From: Dongia deserti
GTDB lineage: Bacteria > Pseudomonadota > Alphaproteobacteria > Dongiales > Dongiaceae
Length of the DNA stretch: 64,000 nucleotides
NCBI RefSeq assembly: GCF_003574735.1
Contig: NZ_QORW01000003.1
Span: 310,001 to 374,000, forward strand
Direction of reading: 5' to 3'
Numbering within the stretch: position 1 is the stretch's first letter; each line of letters starts with the position of its first letter. This document shows, one piece after another, positions 17,060 to 26,330 of the stretch. The translations under genes and the position numbers were made by a program. A model generated the notes under the pieces. That model was given only the letters and a program-made list of their open reading frames with translations, searched no databases and was not told the origin of the DNA.

Positions 17060-18283
17060 TCAGGTTGACGGGCGCGGCACCACCGCTTCCGTATCGGCGA
17101 CACCGGATGGCCAGACGACCTTGTACTCGCCGTCGAGCACCTGATAGAGTGCCATCGGCTTGGCGATGTTCTTGCCGGCCTGGTCGAACTTGATCGGTCC
17201 GTAGAACGTCATCATGTCGGTCGCCGCCAACGCGTCGCGTACCTTTTTCGAGTCCAGTTCGCCGGCTCGTTCGAAGGCATCGGCGTAGACTTGCACCGCT
17301 GCCGCGGACTCCGCGGCCTGATAGGGTGGAGCATATCCATAGGTCTCTTCGAACAGCTTGGCAAAGTCCTGCGCCGAGCCGAACAGCTCGTCGGAGTAGC
17401 TCATCGTCGGCGCCCATTGAGTGGCACACAGCGTGTGCTCCGCCCCATCGCCGAACTTACCGATGATGTCGGCGGAGTCGCAGTGGGTCATGGCGAGGAC
17501 CGGGAAGTTGACCTTCAGCTCGTTGATCTGGCGGATCGCCGTCGCGGCACCTTTGGAGTGGCCGGAGACAATCAGCAAGTCTGGTTTGAGCGCCTTCACC
17601 TTCGTGAGCGTGGCAGTCATGTCGTTGAGCTCGCGCGGAAGCTGGTCGTCGATGACCGCCTCCATGCCGTACTCCTTCATGTCGTCAAGAACACCTTCGC
17701 GAACGTCCTGGCTGAATGGATCGTTCTCGAACGCCATGGCCACCTTGATTTCCTCCGGCTCCTTGCCAAGATCGTCCGCATTTTTCGCGACGAGCGTTAT
17801 AGCGCCGGTTAGGTACTGTTCCGACGTCGAAAGCGTGGCGAAGAGGTATTTCCAGTTATTGGTGAACAGCGACCGCGATGCGCCATTGGCCTCCACCATC
17901 GGCACCCCGTGCTCCTCGGTCACCGGCGCGATGGCCTTGGTCATGCCCGAGGAATAGGGGCCCAGCATGAATTTGATGCCGTCCTGCTGGATGAGGCGCT
18001 CAGCGAGCTCTGCACCCCGGGCCGGCGTTGACTCGTCGTCGTAGTACTTGATCTCGATCTTGTAGGTCTCGTCACCGACCGTCACGCCGCCGGCCTCGTT
18101 GATCTTCTTCACGGCAAGATCATAGCCGCGCTTTGTATGTTCACCGTTGGTCGTGTACTTGCCGGTCAGAGATACCGCGGCGCCCAGAGTGATGATGCTG
18201 CCATCGGACTGGGCATTCGCTGCCGCGAACGGCAAACTCGCCGCTGCAACAGCGGCGATCATAAACGTGCGATAATGCAGCAT
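17060..18283 (-). CDS. Periplasmic substrate-binding protein of a Liv-type ABC importer
   Basis: First gene of the importer operon. A 407-residue Leu/Ile/Val-binding-type (Peripla_BP_6) protein with a Sec signal peptide (hydrophobic core FMIAAVAAASLPFAAANA, cleavage near residue 24). The mature part begins IITLGAAVSLTGKYTTNGEH, the usual LivJ-like start, and contains MLGPYSSGMTKAIAPVTEEH and VPMVEANGASRSLF. The substrate is not readable: family members bind amino acids, amides, urea or aromatic acids. The start ATG lies 8 bases from a GGAGG-like site. Confidence 0.92.
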   Translation of the reverse strand: MLHYRTFMIAAVAAASLPFAAANAQSDGSIITLGAAVSLTGKYTTNGEHTKRGYDLAVKKINEAGGVTVGDETYKIEIKYYDDESTPARGAELAERLIQQDGIKFMLGPYSSGMTKAIAPVTEEHGVPMVEANGASRSLFTNNWKYLFATLSTSEQYLTGAITLVAKNADDLGKEPEEIKVAMAFENDPFSQDVREGVLDDMKEYGMEAVIDDQLPRELNDMTATLTKVKALKPDLLIVSGHSKGAATAIRQINELKVNFPVLAMTHCDSADIIGKFGDGAEHTLCATQWAPTMSYSDELFGSAQDFAKLFEETYGYAPPYQAAESAAAVQVYADAFERAGELDSKKVRDALAATDMMTFYGPIKFDQAGKNIAKPMALYQVLDGEYKVVWPSGVADTEAVVPRPST

Positions 18284-18987
18284 AGCTGGTTCCTCCCTTG
18301 TTTTTCTTGCGTTCCAGCCGAAAGGAACGTTTGGTTCGAAGGTCCTGATTGGGCCGATGCCGTCGAGAACGCTCGCGATTTTGTTGGCGCACCGCTTGCT
18401 GGGTATTCGGCCGGTGCATCAGCTTGCCGTGACGGCGCGCGCCCCTTCGGGTCACGCACCCAGGCTGACGTTCTCTGACAAGCGGCAGTCGCACCGGACG
18501 GTCTGCTGGCGGACATGGCACCCCTCCGCCCCGCCTTCGCAGGCCCCAGCTTGCTCTGGCGCTGCCACAAGGCCCACTGGTGCCCCTTCGCTGCAACACA
18601 TGCGCGAATTCCCAGCGATTCGCGGTAGACTCTACTGTTTCATGGAAGGGACCACCTTCGCCTTAACATAGGTTAGGCCGTCGCGGGGCGCTTGGGATCA
18701 GTCTGCACTTGATATTTCTTCCACTCAAAGAAAGCGCTTTAGGCCTCGTCTGCCGACTCCGCTATGTTGGCTGGAGGCTGGAAGCGACAATGCCGTCTGC
18801 CGGAATCCAATTGGCTCGCGCCTGGTCTCAATCGCTCCCAGCACAAGCAATAGAATCATCTGTTCGTCAGGCGGCCTGCTCCGCCATGGCCACAAGCCAT
18901 CGTCATCGTCCAGGCCTAGCTGGGCCGAACGATCTGAGGCCCTGCCGAAGATAGCGCCGGGTGGGATGTTTCCGCATCCTTGCCGGA
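18284..18987. other. Intergenic stretch with repeat copy A
   Basis: About 700 bp upstream of the liv operon, no credible gene. It contains the first copy of a 43-bp repeat (18637-18679). The part next to the operon presumably holds the binding-protein promoter; no specific -35/-10 was recognised. Confidence 0.5.
18637..18679 (+). repeat. 43-bp repeat, copy A
   Basis: From 18641 it matches copy B (19567-19605) at 36 of 39 bases; four further upstream bases of each extend the similarity to 43 bp. The copies are in the same orientation, 926 bp apart, and bracket the small secreted-protein gene. A short shared frame reads MEGT-FALT. Confidence 0.7.
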
Positions 18988-19284
18988 TCAATCTGATTCG
19001 GCCATCTGCGCCACATTGCCCAACAGCTTCTGCACTTCATCGTAGCGCGATTGGATGCAGAGGTCGCGGGCCATTGCGATCAGACTCCTGGCTTTGGCGC
19101 TTAGCTCGTCCTCTTGTCTTTCCCTCCGGTTTTCAACCTCAGCGACGCTACGCATGCAGTCACGGGCTGAGACATAAGGCGGCTCGTCTGCAAAGGCCGG
19201 ACTAGGCGCGGCGTGCCCGCCCAGTAACATCAGCGTCAGGGCCAAGACAAGGATCGGAATGTGTGAAGATTCAGGTCCTCTCAT
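18988..19284 (-). CDS. Small secreted protein of unknown function
   Basis: A 98-residue protein with a clear Sec signal peptide (core IPILVLALTLMLLGGHAA, cleavage after AFA near residue 32). The mature part is charged and helical (SVAEVENRRERQEDELSAKA) with two Cys residues (SARDC and DLCIQS) that could form a disulphide in the periplasm. The start ATG at 19284 has a strong GGAGAGGAGG ribosome site 4 bases away; the open frame upstream is not needed. I do not recognise the family. It is a lone gene flanked by two copies of a 43-bp repeat. Confidence 0.7.
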   Translation of the reverse strand: MRGPESSHIPILVLALTLMLLGGHAAPSPAFADEPPYVSARDCMRSVAEVENRRERQEDELSAKARSLIAMARDLCIQSRYDEVQKLLGNVAQMAESD

Positions 19285-19934
19285 CGAGCCTCCTCTCCGA
19301 ATTACGAACCGGGGCTCTAGCGGGATTGGCTGCAAATCGGCCTCGAGGGTCCAGACCCTTGCCGAAGCTTCACCCTCCTGATCCATGATTTTGTGCAGGC
19401 AGTGCCCGCTTCGCCGCGAGGCGCTCTTAGGCGGGAGACTGCCTTTCACGAGCCATCCCGTGGTACACAGCCCATGTGTCGGACGTAGCCGTGTGACAAG
19501 GACGTACGCCTGGCAGTCACCGGCTCGAATAGCCATTAGGGCCGTCCGTCAATCATGCCCATGTTCCATGGAAGGGACGGCCTTCGCCTTAACATGGGTT
19601 AGGCCATCCTCCGGCGTGCCCCGGCAGGTTCCCACGACAGCGGCGATGCCGCATGGCTTTTCCTGGCAATGATGGGAGCTGCGAGTGGGCTATCTATTTG
19701 ATTGGGCAGAGGAGTTCTGTCCAATGGGCGAGACAGGCCACCTGGCGTCCGTGTACCGGTGACATTGCCAAGGGCAGACGAAATTCGGTCATTGCCGTTG
19801 TTCGTCCCCGTCCAGGAAAGGCGGCGCTCGGCCAGTCTCTTGCTGCAAAGCACGTCTTTGGTCATTCATGGTCGGTTCGTTCGCAACGGCGCCGAAACAG
19901 ACGACTTCGGTCGGCACAATCGGGGGACCTCTTG
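19285..19934. other. Intergenic stretch with repeat copy B
   Basis: About 650 bp separating the secreted-protein gene from the divergently placed Crp-type regulator. It contains repeat copy B (19563-19605). An open frame upstream of the regulator start has no domain content. Confidence 0.45.
19563..19605 (+). repeat. 43-bp repeat, copy B
   Basis: Second copy of the repeat seen at 18637-18679, same orientation. Its 3' part contains TTAACATGGGTTAG; the core AAC-ATGG-GTT is a near-palindrome that recurs at 22118-22131. No transposase or terminal inverted repeats are evident. Confidence 0.7.
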
Positions 19935-20651
19935 GTGGACACACCGCTTCACCGGAAACTGAGCTCAGCGGTTTCTTTGACCGACGAAGACGTCATTGTG
20001 GTCGACAGACTGCTGTCAACCACCCAAGTCGCGCCCGCAGGTGCCACGCTCATCCCAGAGGGCCATGTTGGCGGGGAGGCTTATGTCCTGCTGGCGGGGT
20101 GGGCCTACCGCTTCCGGATGTTCGAGGATGGCCGGCGCCAGATATCTCGCCTGCTTCTCCCCGGTGATTTCATCGGATTGAATGCCAGCTATTTGGGAAT
20201 GCCGGAGCAGTCCATCGTGGCGCTCACGGATGTGCAGCTTGCGAAGATCGACGCGAAGCTGCTGATGGAGCATTTTCGGCAATCTCCGCGGCTATCTTTG
20301 GCATTCTTATGGTCCGACACCAGGGATCGCTTCATCACCGAAGAACGGGTCGCGAGCATTGGTCGGAGATCAGCATATGAGCGGCTCGCCCACGTATTTC
20401 TGGAGCTGTACCTACGCCTCGAGCTGATCGGCGAAGCGGCGGAGGATGTGTACTCATTGCCCCTGACGCAGGAGCATCTGGCAGACCTCCTTGGGCTGAC
20501 AAGCATTCATGTCAACCGCGTGCTCCATCGCCTGAAAAACGACGGCTTGATAGCGATGGAGGCACGAACGATTCGCCTCCTGTCGCGTGAGAAATTGATG
20601 CGTGTTTCAGACTTTGATCCGAGATATCTCATGCACCGGAGCCCCAAGTAG
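19935..20651 (+). CDS. Crp/Fnr-family transcriptional regulator
   Basis: A 238-residue protein with an N-terminal cyclic-nucleotide-binding fold (GATLIPEGHVGGEAYVLLAG, GRRQISRLLLPGDFIGL) and a C-terminal winged HTH: LPLTQEHLADLLGLTSIHVN followed by RVLHRLKNDGLI. No FNR-type cysteine cluster is present. The first ATG of the open frame would add 94 residues with no similarity, so GTG at 19935 (GGGGGA site upstream, normal family length) is preferred; the adjacent TTG at 19932 is possible. Rhizobial relatives are often linked to oxygen or stress responses, but the target genes here are unknown. Confidence 0.87.
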   Translation: MDTPLHRKLSSAVSLTDEDVIVVDRLLSTTQVAPAGATLIPEGHVGGEAYVLLAGWAYRFRMFEDGRRQISRLLLPGDFIGLNASYLGMPEQSIVALTDVQLAKIDAKLLMEHFRQSPRLSLAFLWSDTRDRFITEERVASIGRRSAYERLAHVFLELYLRLELIGEAAEDVYSLPLTQEHLADLLGLTSIHVNRVLHRLKNDGLIAMEARTIRLLSREKLMRVSDFDPRYLMHRSPK

Positions 20652-20688
20652 CAGACGCCTGCTTGCAGTGGCCTGACCCCGTTGGCCT

Positions 20689-21866
20689 TCAAGGACTGTA
20701 TAGGCCTGGGGATCTTAGTTGATCGCGAAGTACGGGCCCGAGCACCAGACCTGCGAGCCACGGGATGGACAGCACCTTGGAAGCTCGATTCCGAAGGAAA
20801 ATACCGAACCTGGTGCGCGGCACAAACGCGCCGGCCAGCGTCTCGCCCGCTCTCTGCTTCCTCTCGACGAGGGGACGCATCCAGTCTTCGTAACGCGAGA
20901 ACGCTGCTTCGTATTCTCTGCCGAAAACGTCCAGCTCACGTGCCAACACGTATGCCCCTGTCATGGCAAGAGCCGCACCCTGCCCCGCCAGGAGGGACGG
21001 AGCGTAGGCCGCATCGCCGACAAGCGCGATCCGGCCACTGGACCAGCGTTCCATGCGTATCTGGCTCACCCGATCGAAATAGAGATCCTCGCTCTGATCT
21101 AACAGATTGAGCATCGTAGAGCATTCCCAGCCCTCGCGATCGAACTGGTGATGCAGGAGTTCCCTTTGGATTGTTGGATCGCTCAGGTCTGCCGTGCCCA
21201 AGCCGTTCGCCGCGAAAACGGCGAAAATGACAGTCGCGTCATCCTCGACCGCAAATCGCGCGATCTGCTTGCCCGGCGCGGAATAAGCGACATAAGCACC
21301 TTCGTCGCGCGGCCGATATCCGTACACGGCAAACGCCGCCGCCATGTATCCGAGATGCCTTTCAAAACGCCCTTGTCCTCCAAAGGCCAGTCTGCGAACC
21401 GTGGAATGAAGGCTATCCGCGCCAATCACGAGGTCGAAGGAAAATCAACGTCAACCGCCGATGAGGTTTTCGTCATCTTGGTGATCGTATCATCGAAGAT
21501 GACTTCGCATTCCGATTCAATCGATCGATAGAGGAGACTGGCAAGGGCTCCGCGTCTCAGGCTCGCGAATCGACCACCCGAGAGCCGCTGAAACACAGTA
21601 GCGTCAAATCCACCTGTCCTCTGGCCCAGACGGTCGACAAATTTGAGCTCCCTGACGCGGTAATCCTCTCGGGCAATGTCGCGAGTCAGTCCCATATGCT
21701 CAGCGACATCATATCCGGTACCCCAGAAGTCGATTACGTATCCACCGGTTCGCGGAGAGGCGTCGCGCTCGACAACCGTCGGACTGAAGCCCGCCTTTGC
21801 CAGCCAATATGCCAGACAAGGTCCTGCTATCCCGAGGCCGGAGATGAGGACGGATCCTCTCGTCAC
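20689..21866 (-). pseudogene. FAD-dependent aromatic-type monooxygenase, split by a frameshift
   Basis: Two adjacent frames together make one p-hydroxybenzoate-hydroxylase-like flavoprotein. The 5' part has the dinucleotide motif VLISGLGIAGPCLAYWLAKAG and the acidic residue of TVVERDASPR. It stops near 21426 after AVDVDF. One base shifted, the sequence resumes FDLVIGADSLHSTVRR, the conserved DG-type motif, and continues to GRIALVGDAAYAPSLLAGQG, the FAD ribityl-binding GD motif. The break is in a T-run (about 21438), so a real one-base deletion or a sequencing error are both possible. The start at 21866 is GTG and tentative. Confidence 0.8.
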
Positions 21867-22180
21867 AGGACATGTCCTACTCTGCTTCTGCGGCTTGGCG
21901 AACTCTCGGCGCGAGCTGCGCCAAAATCTGCACTCTGCTGTCGTGGTCCATTCGCAAGCGGACGCTTCCGAAAAAGGACCGGCATGCCATTCCGCACGCC
22001 GGCTGAGTTGGACAATAACGTCACTGGAGCTCGAGACCAAGGCGTCCGAGTGCCGACCTCTTGATCTCCAATACCCCAGGGTTGACAGGCTTATATGAGC
22101 GCCGCCCTGTGTAGCACTAACATGGGTTAGGAAGCGCGATCATTTGAAGCAGCGTTAGAGTTCTCTTACGCTAGCCTCGC
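21867..22180. other. Intergenic stretch with a short repeat-like palindrome
   Basis: About 310 bp between the flavoprotein remnant and the BASS-type transporter gene. CTAAC-ATGG-GTTAG (22117-22130) is a palindrome also present within repeat copy B. No gene seen. Confidence 0.4.
22118..22131 (+). repeat. Partial third copy of the repeat core
   Basis: TAACATGGGTTAGG, 14 of 14 bases shared with repeat copy B, centred on a CTAAC/GTTAG dyad. Too short to prove common origin. Confidence 0.4.
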
Positions 22181-23110
22181 TCAGGCACTCTTTCGATAGA
22201 ACGCGCCCAGCAGGATCGGCGTGAGGTACATGGGTATCTGATAGCATCCGATGAAAAGCAGAAGCGGATCGGTCACGGCCGCCGGAAGCGCGGCAAGGAA
22301 AAGCGCAATGTTGCGATTTCCTGCAACGATCCCCAACGGGGCCGCTATATGACGGGTCCCGGAGCGCCGGAGCCACAAGGTCACCAGGATTTGAAGGCCG
22401 AAATTGCCGGCAAAGGCAGCGCCGAGCGCGAGGGCAAATGCCTGAGGGTTGGAGCCCATCGCCGGGCCAACGGCGGACATGAGGCCCACGACCACCACGG
22501 CCATCCCAATAGCTGAGAGTCCGTCGATCGCCACTAACGTCTCCTTGGCCGGATTGGCGAACCAGAAACGGACGGCGAAAGCGCCTCCTGCTGCCAGAGA
22601 GATTATGAGGAGCAGCCGAGCGGCGGCCGTGAACACTTGCGCTCCGTCGCCTAGCGCGGGCGCCAGCCAGAACACGGGAATGACGGTGAGGGGCAGGAGA
22701 GCTGTTCCGACGACGAGCTGGCGCAACGCCGGCGCTGGATCGTGTCCGGTGAGGATCGTCAGGTTCGGGCTTCCCGAAATCGGAGACGCTGCCATCATCA
22801 ACACCAGCGCCGTTGAGAGAGCACCCGACCATCCGGCAATCCGGAACAGCAGCATCGCCGCCACAGGAAACGCGATCTGAAAAATCAACGTGAATACTAT
22901 CGAGTTTCGGAGGTCCGCCAAGGCGCCGACGGCCTGCCGCGGTCCGACCCGCAACGCTGCGATGAACAGCAGGACCGCGACCAGCTCGCCGATCCAGGGC
23001 CTGAGCGCGAGCGCCAGATCGGGGAAGAGAATGCCGGCGAGAAGCCCCAGCACGAGCACGGAGCGGCCATGGCGCGCGACCCACCCGAGGCCGGTGACGA
23101 TCGCAGTCAT
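22181..23110 (-). CDS. Bile acid:sodium symporter (BASS)-type transporter
   Basis: Polytopic inner-membrane protein of 309 residues with about nine or ten hydrophobic segments. Helix-breaking stretches MMAASPISGSPNLTILTGHD and PLGIVAGNRNIALFLAALPA resemble the two broken-helix sites of BASS/SBF transporters such as ASBT and ArsB-like Acr3. Substrate unknown. ATG at 23110 with an AGAGG site is preferred to ATG 23128, which lacks one. The gene starts 46 bp after the TRAP large-permease stop in the same direction, so it may be co-transcribed with the TRAP genes. Confidence 0.75.
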   Translation of the reverse strand: MTAIVTGLGWVARHGRSVLVLGLLAGILFPDLALALRPWIGELVAVLLFIAALRVGPRQAVGALADLRNSIVFTLIFQIAFPVAAMLLFRIAGWSGALSTALVLMMAASPISGSPNLTILTGHDPAPALRQLVVGTALLPLTVIPVFWLAPALGDGAQVFTAAARLLLIISLAAGGAFAVRFWFANPAKETLVAIDGLSAIGMAVVVVGLMSAVGPAMGSNPQAFALALGAAFAGNFGLQILVTLWLRRSGTRHIAAPLGIVAGNRNIALFLAALPAAVTDPLLLFIGCYQIPMYLTPILLGAFYRKSA

Positions 23111-23156
23111 TCCAGCCTCTGACAGCATGGGGAAGGCGGGGCAGTATCCAACGGGA

Positions 23157-24470
23157 TCAGCCGCCTGGCCGATAGTACATGTTGGCCGGCAGCCAGGTCG
23201 CCAGATCCGGGAAGGCGATCAGGAGGAAGACCATAAGCATCATGATCAAGAACATCGGGAAGGCCACCCGCGCGATATAGTTCATCTCGTGCCCTGTCAT
23301 GCCTTGCAGCACGAAGAGGTTGAAGCCGACGGGCGGCGTCACCTGAGCCATTTCGACGACCACCACGACGAAGATGCCGAACCAGATGATGTCGATTCCC
23401 GCCTCCCGAATCATCGGCTCTACGACCGCGATCGTCAGCACGACCGCGGAGATGCCGTCGAGAAAACAGCCAATGATGATGTAGAAGACGAGAAGCACCA
23501 TCAAAAGCTCCAAGCGCGAGAGCTCGAGAGAGCCGATCCACTGAGCCAAGCCACGCGGCAGGCCGGTAAAGCCCATCGACAACGAAAGGAAGGCCGCGCC
23601 GGCGAGGATGAAAGCGATCATTGCAGAGGTCCGCGTCGCGCCCATCAGGCTTTCGGCAAAGGTGATGCGAGTCAGCGAGCCCTGCGCGGCAGCAAGCGCG
23701 AGGGCACCGACGACCCCGATAGCGGCTGCTTCTGTCGCCGTGGCAAACCCGAGGTACATGGACCCGATCACCGCGATGATCAGAAGCAGGACGGGGATCA
23801 GGAAGCGCGAGTTCTTGAAGCGCTGCGAGAACGGTACTGCCGGTTCCGGGTCCGGACGGTAGCTCCGTGAGAACTTCGAGGCGACAGCTACATAGCCCAT
23901 GAAAAGGAAACAGAGGACAAGGCCGGGGATGATGCCGGCAATGAACAGCCTCGTGATCGACTCATTGATCGTCACCCCATAGACGATCAGGGTGAGTGAA
24001 GGCGGAATCATCAGACCGAGCGTCGCGGCCCCCGCGAGCGTTCCGATCACCATGCTTTCGGGGTAGTGGCGCTTCCTGAGCTCCGGGATCGACATCTTCC
24101 CGACCGTAGTCAGCGTGGCAGCCGAGGAGCCGGAGACGGCGGCGAAGACCGTGCAGCCGACCACATTGGTGTGGAGCAGACCACCCGGCAATCTCGCCAT
24201 CCAGGGCGAAAGACCCTTGAACATGTCTTCTGAAAGCCGGGTCCGAAAGAGGATCTCACCCATCCAGATGAAGAGCGGCAGCGCCGTCAACGTCCATGAC
24301 GAAGCCGAGCGCCAGATGGTGGTCATCATCGCGTCGCCCACCGGTCGCAACGTGAAAAGCTCCATTCCGACCCAGGCGACGCCGAGGAGCGCAAGGCCCA
24401 CCCAGACGCCGGTGCCGAGCAGCAGGAACAGGACGAACAGAAAGATGGCGATTGCGGCGAAGCCTTCCAT
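23157..24470 (-). CDS. dctM: TRAP transporter large permease (DctM family)
   Basis: The 437-residue large membrane subunit, with 12-13 hydrophobic segments. DctM hallmarks are visible: LPLFIWMGEILFRTRLSEDM near residue 65, LRKRHYPESMVIGTLAGAAT with GLMIPPSLTLIVYG, and GIFVVVVVEMAQVTPPVGFN near residue 370. Uptake is driven by an ion gradient, not ATP. It follows dctQ by 6 bp and works with DctQ and DctP. Confidence 0.95.
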   Translation of the reverse strand: MEGFAAIAIFLFVLFLLLGTGVWVGLALLGVAWVGMELFTLRPVGDAMMTTIWRSASSWTLTALPLFIWMGEILFRTRLSEDMFKGLSPWMARLPGGLLHTNVVGCTVFAAVSGSSAATLTTVGKMSIPELRKRHYPESMVIGTLAGAATLGLMIPPSLTLIVYGVTINESITRLFIAGIIPGLVLCFLFMGYVAVASKFSRSYRPDPEPAVPFSQRFKNSRFLIPVLLLIIAVIGSMYLGFATATEAAAIGVVGALALAAAQGSLTRITFAESLMGATRTSAMIAFILAGAAFLSLSMGFTGLPRGLAQWIGSLELSRLELLMVLLVFYIIIGCFLDGISAVVLTIAVVEPMIREAGIDIIWFGIFVVVVVEMAQVTPPVGFNLFVLQGMTGHEMNYIARVAFPMFLIMMLMVFLLIAFPDLATWLPANMYYRPGG

Positions 24471-24476
24471 GCCGGG

Positions 24477-24995
24477 CTATTCCGCCGCTCTCTCGACCAC
24501 ATCCGACCGGATGTTGTCCTGGCGGGTTGCAATCAGGCTGATGAGATTGTCCGCGAAGCAGATCGCCAGAAGAATAGCGCCGAACGCCATCGGCAGCTGT
24601 GGGATCCAGAGCGGTGTCACGTCTTGACCCTGGCTGACGTCGTGCAACTTCCACGACCAGTAGACCGTCTTCACCGCGTACCAGGCGAGGTAGGAAGACG
24701 TGGCAGTGCCGACAACAAGGCCCCAGAGCTCGCCCCAGAAGCGGCGCTCGCCGAGCACTGTCAGCAACAGGCTCACCCTGATGTGGGCGCCGCGGTTGAG
24801 CGTATGAGCAAAGGCGAGGAAGGAGGCCGCGGCCATCAGATACCCGGCATACTCCGCGGAACCGGGAAAGGGCGTGCCGATCCATCGCGCTACCATCTGC
24901 AGGACAATCACGCAAAGGATGAAGATGAGGCAGAGCGCCGCCATTACGCCCGCGCCATCATAGATCGCGTCAAGTGCGCGCCGGATAGCAGGCAT
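24477..24995 (-). CDS. dctQ: TRAP transporter small permease (DctQ family)
   Basis: Small membrane subunit of 172 residues with four hydrophobic segments; the DctQ signature FPGSAEYAGYLMAAASFLAF followed by AHTLNRGAHIRV is near residue 55. ATG at 24995 with an AGAGG ribosome site is chosen over an upstream in-frame TTG. It lies between dctP and dctM on the minus strand. Confidence 0.9.
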   Translation of the reverse strand: MPAIRRALDAIYDGAGVMAALCLIFILCVIVLQMVARWIGTPFPGSAEYAGYLMAAASFLAFAHTLNRGAHIRVSLLLTVLGERRFWGELWGLVVGTATSSYLAWYAVKTVYWSWKLHDVSQGQDVTPLWIPQLPMAFGAILLAICFADNLISLIATRQDNIRSDVVERAAE

Positions 24996-25067
24996 CACGG
25001 CCTCTCCCAAACAGTCGCTCGCCGATTGCGGCTCGACTCAGCACCCGGGCCGCCGCGTTTGCAAGGA

Positions 25068-26042
25068 TCACATCGCCTTGTAGGCGTCGATAATCGCCTT
25101 GCCCTCTGCGCCCGCACTGTCCACCCATTCCTGGGTCATGGTTTCGCCGAAGGCCTTGAGCTCCGACTTCAGCTGGTCGCTGGGCTCGGAGACTTTCATG
25201 CCGTTGTCGGCGAGCGTCTTGAGAGTCTGATCGGTAAGCGCCTTCGATTTCGCGGTTCCTTCCGCAGCCGCCTTCTCGCCGCAGTCGGCGATCGCTTTCT
25301 GCGTGCCATCGTCGAGCGCACTCCAGGCGTCCTTGTTGACGAAGACCACGTTGCGTGGCAGCCAAGCCTGGACATCGTAGAAGTGCGTCAGGCTCTCCCA
25401 GACCTTGGAATCGACACCCGTGGCGCCTGAAGAGATCAAGCTCTCTGCCACGCCGGTTGCCAGCGCCTGGCTGAGCTCGGCCGCCTCGATCTGGACGGGT
25501 GCCATGCCGGCCAGCGCGGCGATGCGTGCGGTCGCGGCGTTGTAGGCGCGGAACTTGATTCCCTTCATGTCCGCTACCGCGTTGACCTCCTTCTTGAAGT
25601 AGAGGCCCTGCGGCGGCCAAGGGACGGCATAGACATAGACCAGGTTCTGTTCATCGAGCGCCTGGGTCAGCTTTTCGCGCGCGGCCTTCCAGAGCTTGTC
25701 GGAAGCCTCGAAGGAGGTCGCGAGGAAGGGGATGGAGTCAATGCCGAACAGCGGGTTCTCGTTGGCGTGGGCCGAAATCAAGCGTTCGCCGATCGGCGCC
25801 TGACCTGTCTGCACGGCGCGCTTTATGTCGTTTCCGCTGAACAGGGCGCCGTTGGGGTGGGTGACAATCTCCAGATTGCCGCCGGTGCCCTCGGCCACGC
25901 ATTTGGCGAAGGCGACAGCGTTTTCGGAATGGAAGTTGGTCGCCGGGTAGGCCAGAGGCATGTCCCATTTCTCGGCCGCCAAGGCCGGTGCCGAGGCCAC
26001 GACGAGTGCCGCCGAGGCAAGAAGCGCCGATAAATGCTTCAT
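25068..26042 (-). CDS. dctP: TRAP transporter substrate-binding protein (DctP family)
   Basis: Periplasmic binding protein of 324 residues. Signal peptide core LSALLASAALVVASAPALA with cleavage before AEKWDM. The DctP family arginine region is visible in MKGIKFRAYNAATARIAALA, which contacts the ligand carboxylate, with LYFKKEVNAVADMKG just before it. The substrate is therefore probably an organic acid. ATG at 26042 (GGGAG site, 8-base spacing) gives a clean signal peptide; an in-frame ATG lies 8 codons earlier. Confidence 0.92.
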   Translation of the reverse strand: MKHLSALLASAALVVASAPALAAEKWDMPLAYPATNFHSENAVAFAKCVAEGTGGNLEIVTHPNGALFSGNDIKRAVQTGQAPIGERLISAHANENPLFGIDSIPFLATSFEASDKLWKAAREKLTQALDEQNLVYVYAVPWPPQGLYFKKEVNAVADMKGIKFRAYNAATARIAALAGMAPVQIEAAELSQALATGVAESLISSGATGVDSKVWESLTHFYDVQAWLPRNVVFVNKDAWSALDDGTQKAIADCGEKAAAEGTAKSKALTDQTLKTLADNGMKVSEPSDQLKSELKAFGETMTQEWVDSAGAEGKAIIDAYKAM

Positions 26043-26171
26043 TTTCTGGTCTCCCATTTTTGCCACGCCGTTCCACTCTCTTTCTCATCGCCCTATTGGA
26101 ACCGCGAAGGTGCGTAGAGCGCAAGGTTCAAATTGGGTGCGCGTCCGGACACAAGCCGAGCCAGAAGCCGG

Positions 26172-26191
26172 CCTGTTTTCGTCTAAACAGG
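26172..26191. promoter_or_regulatory. 7-bp inverted repeat in divergent promoter region
   Basis: CCTGTTT-TCGTCT-AAACAGG is a perfect dyad in the 288-bp region between the divergent dctP and ABC binding-protein genes. A second palindrome, GGTCC-T-GGACC, overlaps its right end (26190-26200). Placement suggests an operator controlling one or both uptake systems; no regulator gene is adjacent. Confidence 0.45.
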
Positions 26192-26330
26192 TCCTGGACC
26201 AACCGCAGGCCTGCCACGGCGTGATCGCCCCGTTCCTTAGGAGCGGTCGAACCGGAAAAGTGTTGCACCGGCCAAGCGGAACTGGGCTGAATAGGCTAAA
26301 CGGCGGGCAATCCACTGGGAGGAGAAGACA

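Noticed and set aside
22890-23870. 326-codon plus-strand open frame
   Set aside because: Antisense to dctM and the BASS-type gene; His/Asp-rich low-complexity translation typical of antisense reading of membrane-protein codons.
23886-24476. Possible second transporter frame antisense to dctM
   Set aside because: Only hydrophobic-complement noise; dctM has all family motifs on the minus strand.
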